From positions 1-9,131 of the forward strand of contig CAJGDR010000039.1 of assembly GCA_904502205.1 (NCBI GenBank): a stretch of DNA of 9,131 bases. The letters are read 5' to 3'. Each line of letters begins with the position of its first letter. The stretch's first letter is position 1. The notes below the pieces were generated by a model that was given only the letters and a program-made list of their open reading frames with translations, had not been told where the DNA came from and made no database searches. The stretch comes from an uncultured Bacilli bacterium. GTDB lineage: Bacteria > Bacillota_I > Bacilli_A > ML615J-28 > CAG-313. A program made the position numbers and the translations under genes. Shown here in pieces: positions 1 to 6,213 of this stretch.

Positions 1-68
1 CCAATAATATTTCCAGATTTATCTCTTTCAATAATAACAAGTTTTAGTTGTTTATTCATTTCTTTCAT
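1..68 (-). CDS. 5' end of an unrecognised gene, cut by the left edge
   Basis: An ATG at 68-66 follows a good Shine-Dalgarno site (AGGAG at 80-76, 7 nt spacing) and opens a frame that runs off the window. The 22 visible residues begin MKEMNKQLKLVIIERD and are hydrophilic with a short beta-like LVII stretch. There is a second in-frame ATG at codon 4, but the Shine-Dalgarno spacing favours the first. An extended -10 (TGATATAAT, 106-98) lies just upstream on this strand. Too little is visible to assign a family; that it is a real gene start is inferred from the ribosome binding site and promoter. Confidence 0.6.
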   Translation of the reverse strand, partial: MKEMNKQLKLVIIERDKSGNII

Positions 69-97
69 AAATACACTCCTAATATTAATTTTATTAT

Positions 98-106
98 ATT
101 ATATCA
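98..106 (-). promoter_or_regulatory. Extended -10 promoter for the left-edge gene
   Basis: Read on the minus strand this is TGATATAAT, an exact extended -10 (TGn plus TATAAT). No good -35 hexamer lies 16-18 bp upstream, as is common for extended -10 promoters. It sits 30 nt upstream of the start codon at 68. Confidence 0.5.
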
Positions 107-134
107 TAAAATAATATTTTTTTGTGTTTTTTTG

Positions 135-140
135 TATAAT
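135..140 (+). promoter_or_regulatory. Candidate -10 box for plsX
   Basis: TATAAT lies at 135-140, about 66 bp upstream of the plsX ATG. The region 17 bp further upstream (112-117, TAATAT) is a poor -35. The TG at 133-134 is one base too close for a canonical extended -10. The leader would be about 60 nt and would contain the imperfect dyad at 150-168. Confidence 0.45.
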
Positions 141-205
141 AAGAAAGGGTTTCAATTTGACTGAAATTAAAAAAAATGATAAAATATATTCGTGAGGTAA
201 ATTTT

Positions 206-1222
206 ATGATAAAAATTATAGTAGATTGTTTCGGTGGCGATCGTAGTCCGATGGTAAACGTTGAAGGTGCAGTTCTAGCTGTAAACGACAATCAAGATAT
301 CGAACTAATACTTGCCGGTGATGAAACAAAAATTCAAGAAGAATTAAATAAATATACGTATGATAAAAATCGTATTTCGATTTTACACGCACCAGATGTA
401 ATTAGTTGTAACGATACACCGACTATTGCAATTAGACAAATGAAAGAAAGTTCACTTGTTAAATCACTTGAACTTCTTCATACAGACGAATCCGTTAAAG
501 CATTAGTTAGTATTGGTTCAACAGGTGCTGTACTTGCTGGTGCTGTTATGAAAGTTGGAAGAATCAAAGGAGTTAAAAGACCAGCTTTTTGTCCAATATG
601 TCCTACAATGAACAGAAGTATCGTTGGTGTTTGTGATAGTGGAGCGAACGTTGATTGTGAACCGTATTACTTACAACAATTTGCATTAATGGGTAATCTT
701 TATATGCAAAAATGTTATAATATCGAAAAACCACGTGTTGCACTTTTAAACATTGGTACTGAAGAAGAAAAAGGTGATCAATTACGTAAAGAAACTTATC
801 AATTACTAAAACAAACTCCATCTATTAACTTTGTTGGAAATATGGAAAGTCGTGATTTATTAAGCGGTAATTATGACTTAGTAGTTTGTGATGGTTTCAG
901 TGGTAACGTCTTAATTAAATCAACTGAAGGAACAGCATTAGAATTATTAAAACTGCTAAAACAATCTTTTATGAGTAGTTTTAAAAACAAACTAGGTGCA
1001 TTACTTCTAAAGAAAAGTGTTATGGAAATCAAAGATTACATGGACTACAACAATTATGGTGGTGGTGTGATGCTTGGTGTTAAGAAAATTATCATTAAGG
1101 GTCATGGTAGCAGTAAAACTAAAGCTATTTACAACTGTATTCAACAAGCTTATACACTTGAGAAAAATAAAATTTGTCAGGCAATTGAAGAAGAAATATC
1201 TAAAATGGATGAGTTAAAATAA
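206..1222 (+). CDS. plsX: Phosphate acyltransferase PlsX
   Basis: PlsX converts acyl-ACP and inorganic phosphate to acyl-phosphate plus ACP. This is the peripheral-membrane step that feeds PlsY in phosphatidic acid synthesis. The 338-residue product has the family's usual length and its blocks in order: VDCFGGDRSP (6-15), SIGSTGAVLAGAVMKVGRI (102-120), DSGANVDCEP (144-153), PRVALLNIG (176-184), VVCDGFSGNVLIKSTEG (226-242) and KGHGSSKTKAI (298-308). The start chosen is ATG 206, with GTGAGGT at 192-198 and 7 nt spacing. An in-frame ATG at 176 would add 10 residues but has no ribosome binding site and no homology before MIKIIVDCFGGD. The gene stands alone: a terminator follows immediately, and the frequent partners fabD, acpP and rnc are absent. 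The family is secure; regulation is unknown. Confidence 0.96.
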   Translation: MIKIIVDCFGGDRSPMVNVEGAVLAVNDNQDIELILAGDETKIQEELNKYTYDKNRISILHAPDVISCNDTPTIAIRQMKESSLVKSLELLHTDESVKALVSIGSTGAVLAGAVMKVGRIKGVKRPAFCPICPTMNRSIVGVCDSGANVDCEPYYLQQFALMGNLYMQKCYNIEKPRVALLNIGTEEEKGDQLRKETYQLLKQTPSINFVGNMESRDLLSGNYDLVVCDGFSGNVLIKSTEGTALELLKLLKQSFMSSFKNKLGALLLKKSVMEIKDYMDYNNYGGGVMLGVKKIIIKGHGSSKTKAIYNCIQQAYTLEKNKICQAIEEEISKMDELK

Positions 1223-1253
1223 AAAAGTTTCTGGTTTCCCAGAAACTTTTTTT
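1221..1253. terminator. Bidirectional terminator between plsX and the methionine operon
   Basis: GTTTCTGG (1227-1234) pairs with CCAGAAAC (1239-1246) around a TTTC loop. The stem is extended by A6 (1221-1226) against T6 (1247-1252), giving a 14-bp stem. The T run serves plsX and the A run serves the minus-strand gene ending at 1257. The hairpin begins inside the plsX stop codon. Confidence 0.9.
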
Positions 1254-1256
1254 CTT

Positions 1257-1724
1257 TTAGAATAAATTAGCTAATAAATTACAAAGTTCTTCTAACAATA
1301 ATTGATCTTCCATATTAAAATTATTAAGTTCATTACTATCTAAATCTAATACGCCAACTGTTTGATTATTTTTAATAACTGGAACAACTAATTCTGAATT
1401 AGTTAAACTAGAACATGCAATATGTCCAGGAAATTCATGAACGTTTGGAACTAACTGTGATTTTTGTTGAATTGCTGCTGTTCCACAAACACCTTTACCA
1501 AATGGAATAGTAGTACATGCAATAGGTCCTTGAAAAGGTCCTAAGTATAATCTATTTCCTTCTTCGTTTGCTAGATAAAAACCACACCAAGACACATTTT
1601 GAATAGTTTCGTAAATTAATCTAGTTATATTAGCAAGATTAGCGATAAGCGGAATTTCATTTTCAATCAATAAAGTTACATTTTTGATTAAATCTTTTTT
1701 ATTAAAGTTAAGTTCTTTAGACAT
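1257..1724 (-). CDS. Free methionine-(R)-sulfoxide reductase (GAF-domain fRMsr)
   Basis: This 155-residue single-GAF-domain protein is predicted to reduce free L-methionine-(R)-sulfoxide to methionine using thioredoxin-type reductant in the cytoplasm. The fRMsr blocks are clear: SWCGFYL (45-51), LGPFQGPIAC (61-70), GKGVCGTA (76-83) and VHEFPGHIAC (95-104), followed by SELVVPV. The three cysteines known to matter in the family (E. coli Cys84, Cys94, Cys118) correspond in spacing to C70, C80 and C104 (10 and 24 residues apart). The residue after the last cysteine is Ser where many homologues have Asp. It is the last gene of the T-box-controlled metNIQ operon: its ATG lies 2 nt past the metQ stop and no convincing Shine-Dalgarno is visible, so translation probably depends on coupling to metQ. 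Function is inferred from the cysteine set and the operon; a plain GAF sensor is unlikely. Confidence 0.92.
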   Translation of the reverse strand: MSKELNFNKKDLIKNVTLLIENEIPLIANLANITRLIYETIQNVSWCGFYLANEEGNRLYLGPFQGPIACTTIPFGKGVCGTAAIQQKSQLVPNVHEFPGHIACSSLTNSELVVPVIKNNQTVGVLDLDSNELNNFNMEDQLLLEELCNLLANLF

Positions 1725-1726
1725 AA

Positions 1727-2533
1727 TTAATTAGTAGCTTTTACTGCACCTTGGTAAGTATTATTAATGTAATTTCTAATTGTTTCAGATTTTAAAACTT
1801 CTACTAAAGCTTGGATTTTTTCACTATTTTGATCTTCTGCTCTTACTGCAATAATATTAGCATAAGTTGTTGCTGCTGCACCTGATACGTCTTCAGTTGC
1901 TAGAGCTGTTGAAATACTAATGCCAGCTGATAAAGCATAGTTACCATTAATTACAGCAAGTGTACCTTTTTCACTATATCTTAATGATGATGAAATATTT
2001 TCAGCTGCAAGTTCTTTAATTTCAAAACCATTAAAATTAGTAACATCTCTTAAAGTAATATCACCAGCTGGATCAACTCCTGCTTTTAAAGTGATTAAAC
2101 CTGCTTGTTGTAATAAAAGTAAAGCACGACTACGATTTGAACCATCATTTGGAATCAAAATTTCTTTAGATGCATCACTTAAATTTGTAATACCATTTCC
2201 GTATAATCCAAATGGTTCATAATGGATTGCACCTACTGATACTAAATTTGTACCATTATTCTTATTATATTCATTTAAGAATGGTAAATGTTGAAAATAA
2301 TTAGCATCAAGTGAACCTTGAAATAAAAATGTATTTGGAATTGTATAATCATCTATTTTTTTAATTTCTAACTTATATCCTTTAGCTTCTAATAAAGGTT
2401 TTGCTTGTTCTAAAATTTCCGCATGTGGTGTTGATGATGCACCAACAACAATCACATTTTCTTTATTTTTATTACAAGAACAAAGTACAAAACTAAATAC
2501 AACAATTGTAACTAATAAAAATAACTTTTTCAT
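1727..2533 (-). CDS. metQ: Methionine-binding lipoprotein MetQ (NlpA family)
   Basis: This is the extracellular substrate-binding component of the MetNIQ ABC importer. The 268-residue product starts with a charged-then-hydrophobic lipoprotein signal (MKKLFLLVTIVVFSFVLCSC). The lipobox LCSC places the lipidated cysteine at residue 20, followed by the mature NlpA/MetQ fold beginning VIVVGASSTPHAEILEQAKP. Other family traits are the FQGSLDANYFQHLPFLNEYN block (72-91) and the LIPNDGSNRSRALLLLQQAGLI-type hinge region after it. The Shine-Dalgarno AAGGAG (2549-2544) overlaps the metI stop codon, 10 nt before ATG. It sits between metI and the fRMsr gene. Membership of the family is firm. Methionine specificity is inferred from the T-box and the downstream enzyme. 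Confidence 0.95.
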   Translation of the reverse strand: MKKLFLLVTIVVFSFVLCSCNKNKENVIVVGASSTPHAEILEQAKPLLEAKGYKLEIKKIDDYTIPNTFLFQGSLDANYFQHLPFLNEYNKNNGTNLVSVGAIHYEPFGLYGNGITNLSDASKEILIPNDGSNRSRALLLLQQAGLITLKAGVDPAGDITLRDVTNFNGFEIKELAAENISSSLRYSEKGTLAVINGNYALSAGISISTALATEDVSGAAATTYANIIAVRAEDQNSEKIQALVEVLKSETIRNYINNTYQGAVKATN

Positions 2534-2547
2534 ATATAAACTTCTCC

Positions 2548-3249
2548 TTATCTTATTCTTTTATCAATTTTCTTGGAAATAAATGTTCCGAATTCTTGAA
2601 TTAATTGTACAATAACAACTAAAATAAAAACACAAACCCATACTATTAAATAATTACTAGTTTTATGACCATTATCGATTGCAACTTGTCCTAGACCTTC
2701 TGCACCAATACTACCAGCCATTGCTGTATAACCAATAATTGTTACAATACAAATAATAAATCCATTAACTAAACTAGGTTTTGCCTCTGGTAATAATACT
2801 TTCCAAATTATTTGGAATGTATTTGCTCCCATCGCTTCAGCTGCTTCAATAACACCATGATTTACTTCATTTAAACTTTGTTCAACAACCCTAGCAATGT
2901 AAGGTGCCGATGCAATAATTAATGTTAAAATCATCGGAGCATTACCTACACTTGTACCAATAATGGCATAAGTAAATGGCATTAACGCAACAATTAAAAT
3001 CACAAATGGAATACTTCTTAAAATATTAACTACAAAACCTAAAATTTTATTTAATACAGGCATTGGTTTAATACCCTTATTTGATGTTACATATAAAATA
3101 ATACCAAGCACTAAACCTATAATATAAGCAACTGCAGTTGATATTAATGTCATATAAATTGTAACAAATATAGCTTCTAAAAAAGTACAGTCTTTCCAAA
3201 GAGTAGTAAATTGTTGAATATTTCTTTCACTAAGAATTTTATTACTCAT
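2548..3249 (-). CDS. metI: Methionine ABC transporter permease MetI
   Basis: This 233-residue integral membrane protein forms the homodimeric channel of MetNIQ. About five hydrophobic segments are visible (roughly 27-54, 68-92, 103-123, 160-180 and 198-220). The cytoplasmic EAA loop, EAAEAMGANTFQIIWKVLLP (135-154), contacts the ATPase. The short MetI-type permease length and the RSIPFVILIVALMPFT segment (78-93) match the family. Its ATG overlaps the metN stop by one base (TAATG), with GGAGG at 3261-3257 inside metN, so the two are translationally coupled. Confidence 0.96.
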   Translation of the reverse strand: MSNKILSERNIQQFTTLWKDCTFLEAIFVTIYMTLISTAVAYIIGLVLGIILYVTSNKGIKPMPVLNKILGFVVNILRSIPFVILIVALMPFTYAIIGTSVGNAPMILTLIIASAPYIARVVEQSLNEVNHGVIEAAEAMGANTFQIIWKVLLPEAKPSLVNGFIICIVTIIGYTAMAGSIGAEGLGQVAIDNGHKTSNYLIVWVCVFILVVIVQLIQEFGTFISKKIDKRIR

Positions 3250-4238
3250 TATACTTCCTCCTTATATTCTATATTATGTTCATTTAAATATGCAATAATC
3301 TTTTGTTTTTCTTTTAAATCATCAGATATTTGAATTAACATTTCGCCTTTAACTTTACCATCATAATCATTAATTTGAGCATCTAAAATATTAATGGGTG
3401 TATTACATTGTAATATCATATTTGATACAATTGGTTCATAAGATGAAACATTATCAAAAATCAAACGAATTTTCTCACGATTCACAATCTTATCAACTAT
3501 TCTTGCATTACCAAAAATTAATTCTTTTCCGATTTCTGTTTTAGGGCTAACAAAAATTTCTTCAACATTACCAATTTCACCAATATTACTTTTGTCGATA
3601 ATCGCAACACGATCACATAATTGTTCAATAACTTTCATTTCATGTGTAATAACAATTATTGTAATACCATATTCTCGATTAATCTTCTTTAATAATTCTA
3701 ATATTGTTTGAGTAGTATTCGGATCAAGTGCACTTGTCGCTTCATCAGATAAAATCACGTCTGGATTAGTAGTTAAAGCACGTGCTATTGCAACCCTTTG
3801 TTTTTCACCACCACTAAGTTGTGATGGATAATTATTTGCTTTTGTTTCTAGTCCTACAAGTTTAATTAATTCCAATGCTTTAGCTTTGGCTGTTTCTTTA
3901 TCTACTTTATTTATTTCAAGTGGAAATAAAACATTTTGAAGAACTGTTTTTTGTTCTAATAAATTAAAGTTTTGAAAAATCATACCAATTTTTGTTCGCA
4001 TTTTTAAAAGTTCTTTTTTTGAAACTTTTGTTATATCAACATCATTGATGTAAATTTCACCACTAGTAGGTTTTTCTAGTAAATTAATACATCTAATTAA
4101 GGTAGATTTACCTGCGCCTGATAAACCAATGATTCCGAATATTTCACCATCATTGATTTGTAAATTAATATTTTTTAAAGCAACAGTATCACCTTTTGAA
4201 CTAGTATATATTTTATCTAAATTCACTATTCTAATCAT
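3249..4238 (-). CDS. metN: Methionine import ATPase MetN with C-terminal NIL domain
   Basis: This is the ATP-hydrolysing subunit of the MetNIQ importer. The 329-residue protein shows Walker A GLSGAGKST (38-46), Q-loop Q89, signature LSGGEKQRVAIARAL (141-155), Walker B VILSDEATSALD (161-172) and switch His199. The region from about 250 to the end matches the C-terminal NIL domain. In MetN this domain binds methionine and causes trans-inhibition when the cell is replete, giving a second layer of control beyond the T-box. The start is ATG 4238 with GGAGG at 4248-4244, spacing 5 nt. The in-frame TTG at 4250 lies at the Shine-Dalgarno itself and is rejected. It is the first gene of the operon, directly after the T-box terminator. 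Confidence 0.96.
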   Translation of the reverse strand: MIRIVNLDKIYTSSKGDTVALKNINLQINDGEIFGIIGLSGAGKSTLIRCINLLEKPTSGEIYINDVDITKVSKKELLKMRTKIGMIFQNFNLLEQKTVLQNVLFPLEINKVDKETAKAKALELIKLVGLETKANNYPSQLSGGEKQRVAIARALTTNPDVILSDEATSALDPNTTQTILELLKKINREYGITIIVITHEMKVIEQLCDRVAIIDKSNIGEIGNVEEIFVSPKTEIGKELIFGNARIVDKIVNREKIRLIFDNVSSYEPIVSNMILQCNTPINILDAQINDYDGKVKGEMLIQISDDLKEKQKIIAYLNEHNIEYKEEV

Positions 4239-4251
4239 ACTTTCCTCCAAT

Positions 4252-4283
4252 AAAAAAACTCGTCCCTTTATACAAAGGACGAG
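4252..4283 (-). terminator. Regulated terminator of the Met T-box
   Basis: On the minus strand, CTCGTCC-TTT pairs with AAA-GGGACGAG around a GTAT loop with one bulged G, followed by seven T. The bases CGTCCTTT on the ascending side are shared with the antiterminator helix, so the two structures are mutually exclusive. The T run ends only 3 nt before the metN Shine-Dalgarno. Confidence 0.9.
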
Positions 4284-4500
4284 ATCAAATCACGTGTTAC
4301 CACCTTTTTTCACAAATACATCACTATATTTGCCTTAACGAGTACTATCATACTCTACCGCTTTAACGGGCGAATCCCGATGCTACTTAAATATTCGGCA
4401 GCACAACTCCGAGGCCATCTTCACATAACACGCCATATTTACTTCCACCAAACGTAAACTCTCTATAATTTTGTATTTAGCTACTATTCTCTTCAATGTC
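4252..4500 (-). ncRNA. T-box riboswitch leader, probable tRNA-Met specificity
   Basis: Read on the minus strand, this leader has a complete T-box architecture. Stem I contains the AG bulge AGAGAG followed by the apical GGTGGAAG loop on a GTTTAC/GTAAAT stem (about 4463-4436). The descending arm GTGAAGATGGCC places an ATG specifier at 4418-4416, followed by a purine. A CGGG/CCCG hairpin (4379-4367) with CCCGTTA resembles Stem IIA/B. A CAAATA/TATTTG hairpin (4332-4313) is Stem III. The T-box AGGTGGTAACACG contains UGGU (4302-4299), which would pair with the ACCA end of tRNA-Met. AAAGG and CCTTT can form the antiterminator, competing with the terminator. It precedes metNIQ. The Met assignment rests on the specifier position and the genes it controls. 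Confidence 0.92.
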
Positions 4501-4520
4501 TTTAAATTTAAATCATTGTT

Positions 4521-4549
4521 ATTATATCAATTTTTTTGGTATTTAACAA
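4521..4549 (-). promoter_or_regulatory. Promoter of the T-box-metNIQ-fRMsr operon
   Basis: On the minus strand there is TTGTTA (4549-4544), a 17-bp spacer, and TATAAT (4526-4521) preceded by TGA, an extended -10. Transcription would begin near 4514, just ahead of Stem I of the T-box, giving a leader of about 275 nt. Confidence 0.85.
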
Positions 4550-4558
4550 GGTATTTAA
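4538..4558. repeat. Direct repeat overlapping the met operon -35
   Basis: GGTATTTAA occurs at 4538-4546 and again at 4550-4558, separated by CAA (12-bp period). The first copy and the CAA spacer overlap the -35 (4549-4544) of the leftward promoter. The second ends 10 bp before the -35 of the rightward one. It may be an operator or chance in AT-rich DNA. Confidence 0.45.
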
Positions 4559-4568
4559 TAATTTATTT

Positions 4569-4597
4569 TTGACATTTATATTTAAATATAGTATAAT
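4569..4597 (+). promoter_or_regulatory. Consensus sigma-A promoter for the DUF975 gene
   Basis: TTGACA (4569-4574), a 17-bp spacer and TATAAT (4592-4597) match both hexamers perfectly. Start of transcription is expected near 4604, leaving a leader of about 17 nt that is almost entirely the Shine-Dalgarno site AAAGGAGGT. Confidence 0.9.
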
Positions 4598-4621
4598 ATA
4601 TAGTGATTAAAGGAGGTATTT

Positions 4622-5299
4622 ATGAAATTATTATCAAGAGATTATCGTAGAATTGCTTGGAACGCTTTATCTGGTAAATGGGGATTTATGATTGGAGTTT
4701 GTCTTTTAACTTCTCTAATTTCTGGTGCAGTTGCTTCCATCCCTGGCGTAGGATTTTTAGCATCAATAGCTATCACTGGGCCACTTTCATTTGGACTTGT
4801 TGCTTTAACTCTTAATTTATTAAGAAACGAAGAATTAAAGATTAATAACTTATTTTGTGGTTTTTCAAATTTTGGCGAAACATTTTTACTATACTTTTTA
4901 AATGGAATTTATGTTTTCCTTTGGACATTACTTTTAATCATTCCAGGTATTGTTAAAACATATGCTTATAGCATGAGCACTTACATTTTAGCAGACAATC
5001 CTACAATTACACAAAAAGAAGCAAGAAAACGTTCAGAACAATTAATGATCGGTAATAAATTTAGATTATTTTGTTTACATTTGAGCTTCTTAGGATGGTT
5101 TCTATTAATTATTATTACTTGTGGTATCGCATCACTTTGGGTAATTCCATATATGCAAATAGCTACAGCAGCATTCTATGATGATATTATTAAAGAATAC
5201 CAATCAAATGAAACTACTAATACAAACACTACTACTGAAACAAATACTACTAGTGAAATAAATACTAATTATATTGAATACAACAATATAAATATGTAA
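4622..5299 (+). CDS. DUF975 family multi-pass membrane protein
   Basis: This 225-residue protein belongs to the DUF975 family of Bacillota membrane proteins, whose biochemical role is not established. Family blocks include the N-terminal ARxAL-like IAWNALSGKWG (11-21), GPLSFGLVALTLNLLRNEE (53-71), IIPGIVKTYAYSMSTYILAD (106-125), the KEARKRSEQLM segment (132-142) and IPYMQIATAAFYDD (175-188). Hydrophobic segments lie at about 23-66 (two), 86-110 and 152-177. After residue 190 the protein ends in a hydrophilic Thr/Asn-rich tail (TTNTN, TTTETN, TTSEIN) encoded by imperfect 18-bp repeats. It has GGAGG at 4612-4616 with 5 nt spacing, a perfect promoter and its own terminator, so it is monocistronic and probably well expressed. 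It is divergent from the methionine operon; no functional link is shown. Confidence 0.9.
   Translation: MKLLSRDYRRIAWNALSGKWGFMIGVCLLTSLISGAVASIPGVGFLASIAITGPLSFGLVALTLNLLRNEELKINNLFCGFSNFGETFLLYFLNGIYVFLWTLLLIIPGIVKTYAYSMSTYILADNPTITQKEARKRSEQLMIGNKFRLFCLHLSFLGWFLLIIITCGIASLWVIPYMQIATAAFYDDIIKEYQSNETTNTNTTTETNTTSEINTNYIEYNNINM
5213..5263 (+). repeat. In-frame imperfect tandem repeat coding a Thr/Asn tail
   Basis: The 18-bp units at 5228-5245 and 5246-5263 differ at only 2 positions and encode TTTETN and TTSEIN. A related 15-bp copy at 5213-5227 encodes TTNTN. Units are multiples of three, so length change by slippage would keep the frame. Confidence 0.7.
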
Positions 5300-5327
5300 A
5301 AAAAAGGCATTTAAAATGCCTTTTTTA
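5299..5327. terminator. Bidirectional terminator between DUF975 and degV genes
   Basis: GGCAT (5306-5310) pairs with ATGCC (5316-5320), extended by A6 (5300-5305) against T6 (5321-5326). T runs on both strands suit the two converging genes, ending at 5299 and 5330. Confidence 0.88.
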
Positions 5328-5329
5328 TT

Positions 5330-6202
5330 TTACAAGAAATCTTTTAGTGATTTGCCATTAATTTTAGGAGTTGCAATAAACCCAATTGTTCCTGGACCAC
5401 AGTGTGCACAAACATTAATTGGGATTAAACCTCTAACAACTTTATTATCTTCATTTAATGATTCAATGTAAGTTATTAATTTTTCAACAATTGATTCATT
5501 AGCATCAAATTCAACGATTGTATAATCGTATTTATTTGCAGGATATTTTTCTTGTACAAAATCAATTCTTTCATGAATTGCTTTTTGCATATTTCTTGTC
5601 ATTGTATCTTTAACAAGTTCTCCTTCTTTTAAAGAGATGACAGGTTTTAAACCAATTGTATTACCAATAGCAGCAATAGTAGGCGAAATTCTTCCACCAT
5701 TTTTTAATGTTGTTAAATTTTTGGGAACAAATGTTAAATAATAATCATTTTTTCTCTTTTCAATTTCTGCTAAAATTGTATCAATGTTTGTACCTTTTTG
5801 TAACTCATCTACAGTATATAATACATGTGATAACATTAGTGAAGATACTGAGAATGAATCAACAACTATAATTTTATCATCAAAATAGTTTTTTGATACA
5901 TTCGAAAATAAATCAAACATTGAAGAAAGTTTACTAGAAATTGTAAAATGAATGATTCTATCATATCCTTCTTCAAATAATTCTTCGAAATAATTTATTA
6001 CTTGTCCAAGTGGTGGAGTAGATGTTTTAACAACTTTATTTGCTAACATCTGTTCTTTTAATTGTTCTTGGTTAATTGTAACACCGTCTAGAAATTCATT
6101 GCCATCAATGATAACGTTAAGTGGAAAAACACTTATATTATTTTTTGAAAGAACATCTTTAGTAACTAAACAAGATGTGTCTGACGATACTTTTATTTTC
6201 AT
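5330..6202 (-). CDS. DegV family protein, fatty-acid-binding FakB type (paralogue 1)
   Basis: DegV/FakB proteins bind a free fatty acid and present it to the kinase FakA, giving acyl-phosphate for phospholipid synthesis. The 290-residue product has the family blocks: SSDTS near the N terminus, KTSTPP (59-64) with T60/S61, SSKLSS (89-94), LKNGGRIS (166-173) and the C-terminal AHCGPG (266-271), with H267 in the position of the conserved ligand-headgroup histidine. It departs from its neighbour and the family at LSSMF, where LSGTY is usual, and it has a CAHC motif (C265, C268) around the histidine. GAGGA lies about 9 nt before ATG and overlaps the TAG stop of the upstream degV, so they form one operon. 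Ligand specificity cannot be read from sequence. Confidence 0.92.
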   Translation of the reverse strand: MKIKVSSDTSCLVTKDVLSKNNISVFPLNVIIDGNEFLDGVTINQEQLKEQMLANKVVKTSTPPLGQVINYFEELFEEGYDRIIHFTISSKLSSMFDLFSNVSKNYFDDKIIVVDSFSVSSLMLSHVLYTVDELQKGTNIDTILAEIEKRKNDYYLTFVPKNLTTLKNGGRISPTIAAIGNTIGLKPVISLKEGELVKDTMTRNMQKAIHERIDFVQEKYPANKYDYTIVEFDANESIVEKLITYIESLNEDNKVVRGLIPINVCAHCGPGTIGFIATPKINGKSLKDFL

Positions 6203-6213
6203 ATATAATTCCT

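Noticed and set aside
150..168. A FabT or FapR operator in the plsX leader
   Set aside because: The dyad matches neither published consensus in spacing or in both half-sites, so it is kept only as an unnamed candidate.
94..291. Minus-strand open frame across the plsX start
   Set aside because: It is antisense to the conserved PlsX N terminus, runs through the promoter region and matches no protein family.
603..821. Minus-strand open frame of 72 codons inside plsX
   Set aside because: It is a shadow of the conserved PlsX coding sequence, with no ribosome binding site and a His/Tyr-rich composition typical of antisense frames.
4129..4338. Plus-strand open frame over the metN start and T-box terminator
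   Set aside because: It is antisense to the metN Walker A region and the structured leader, and has no ribosome binding site.
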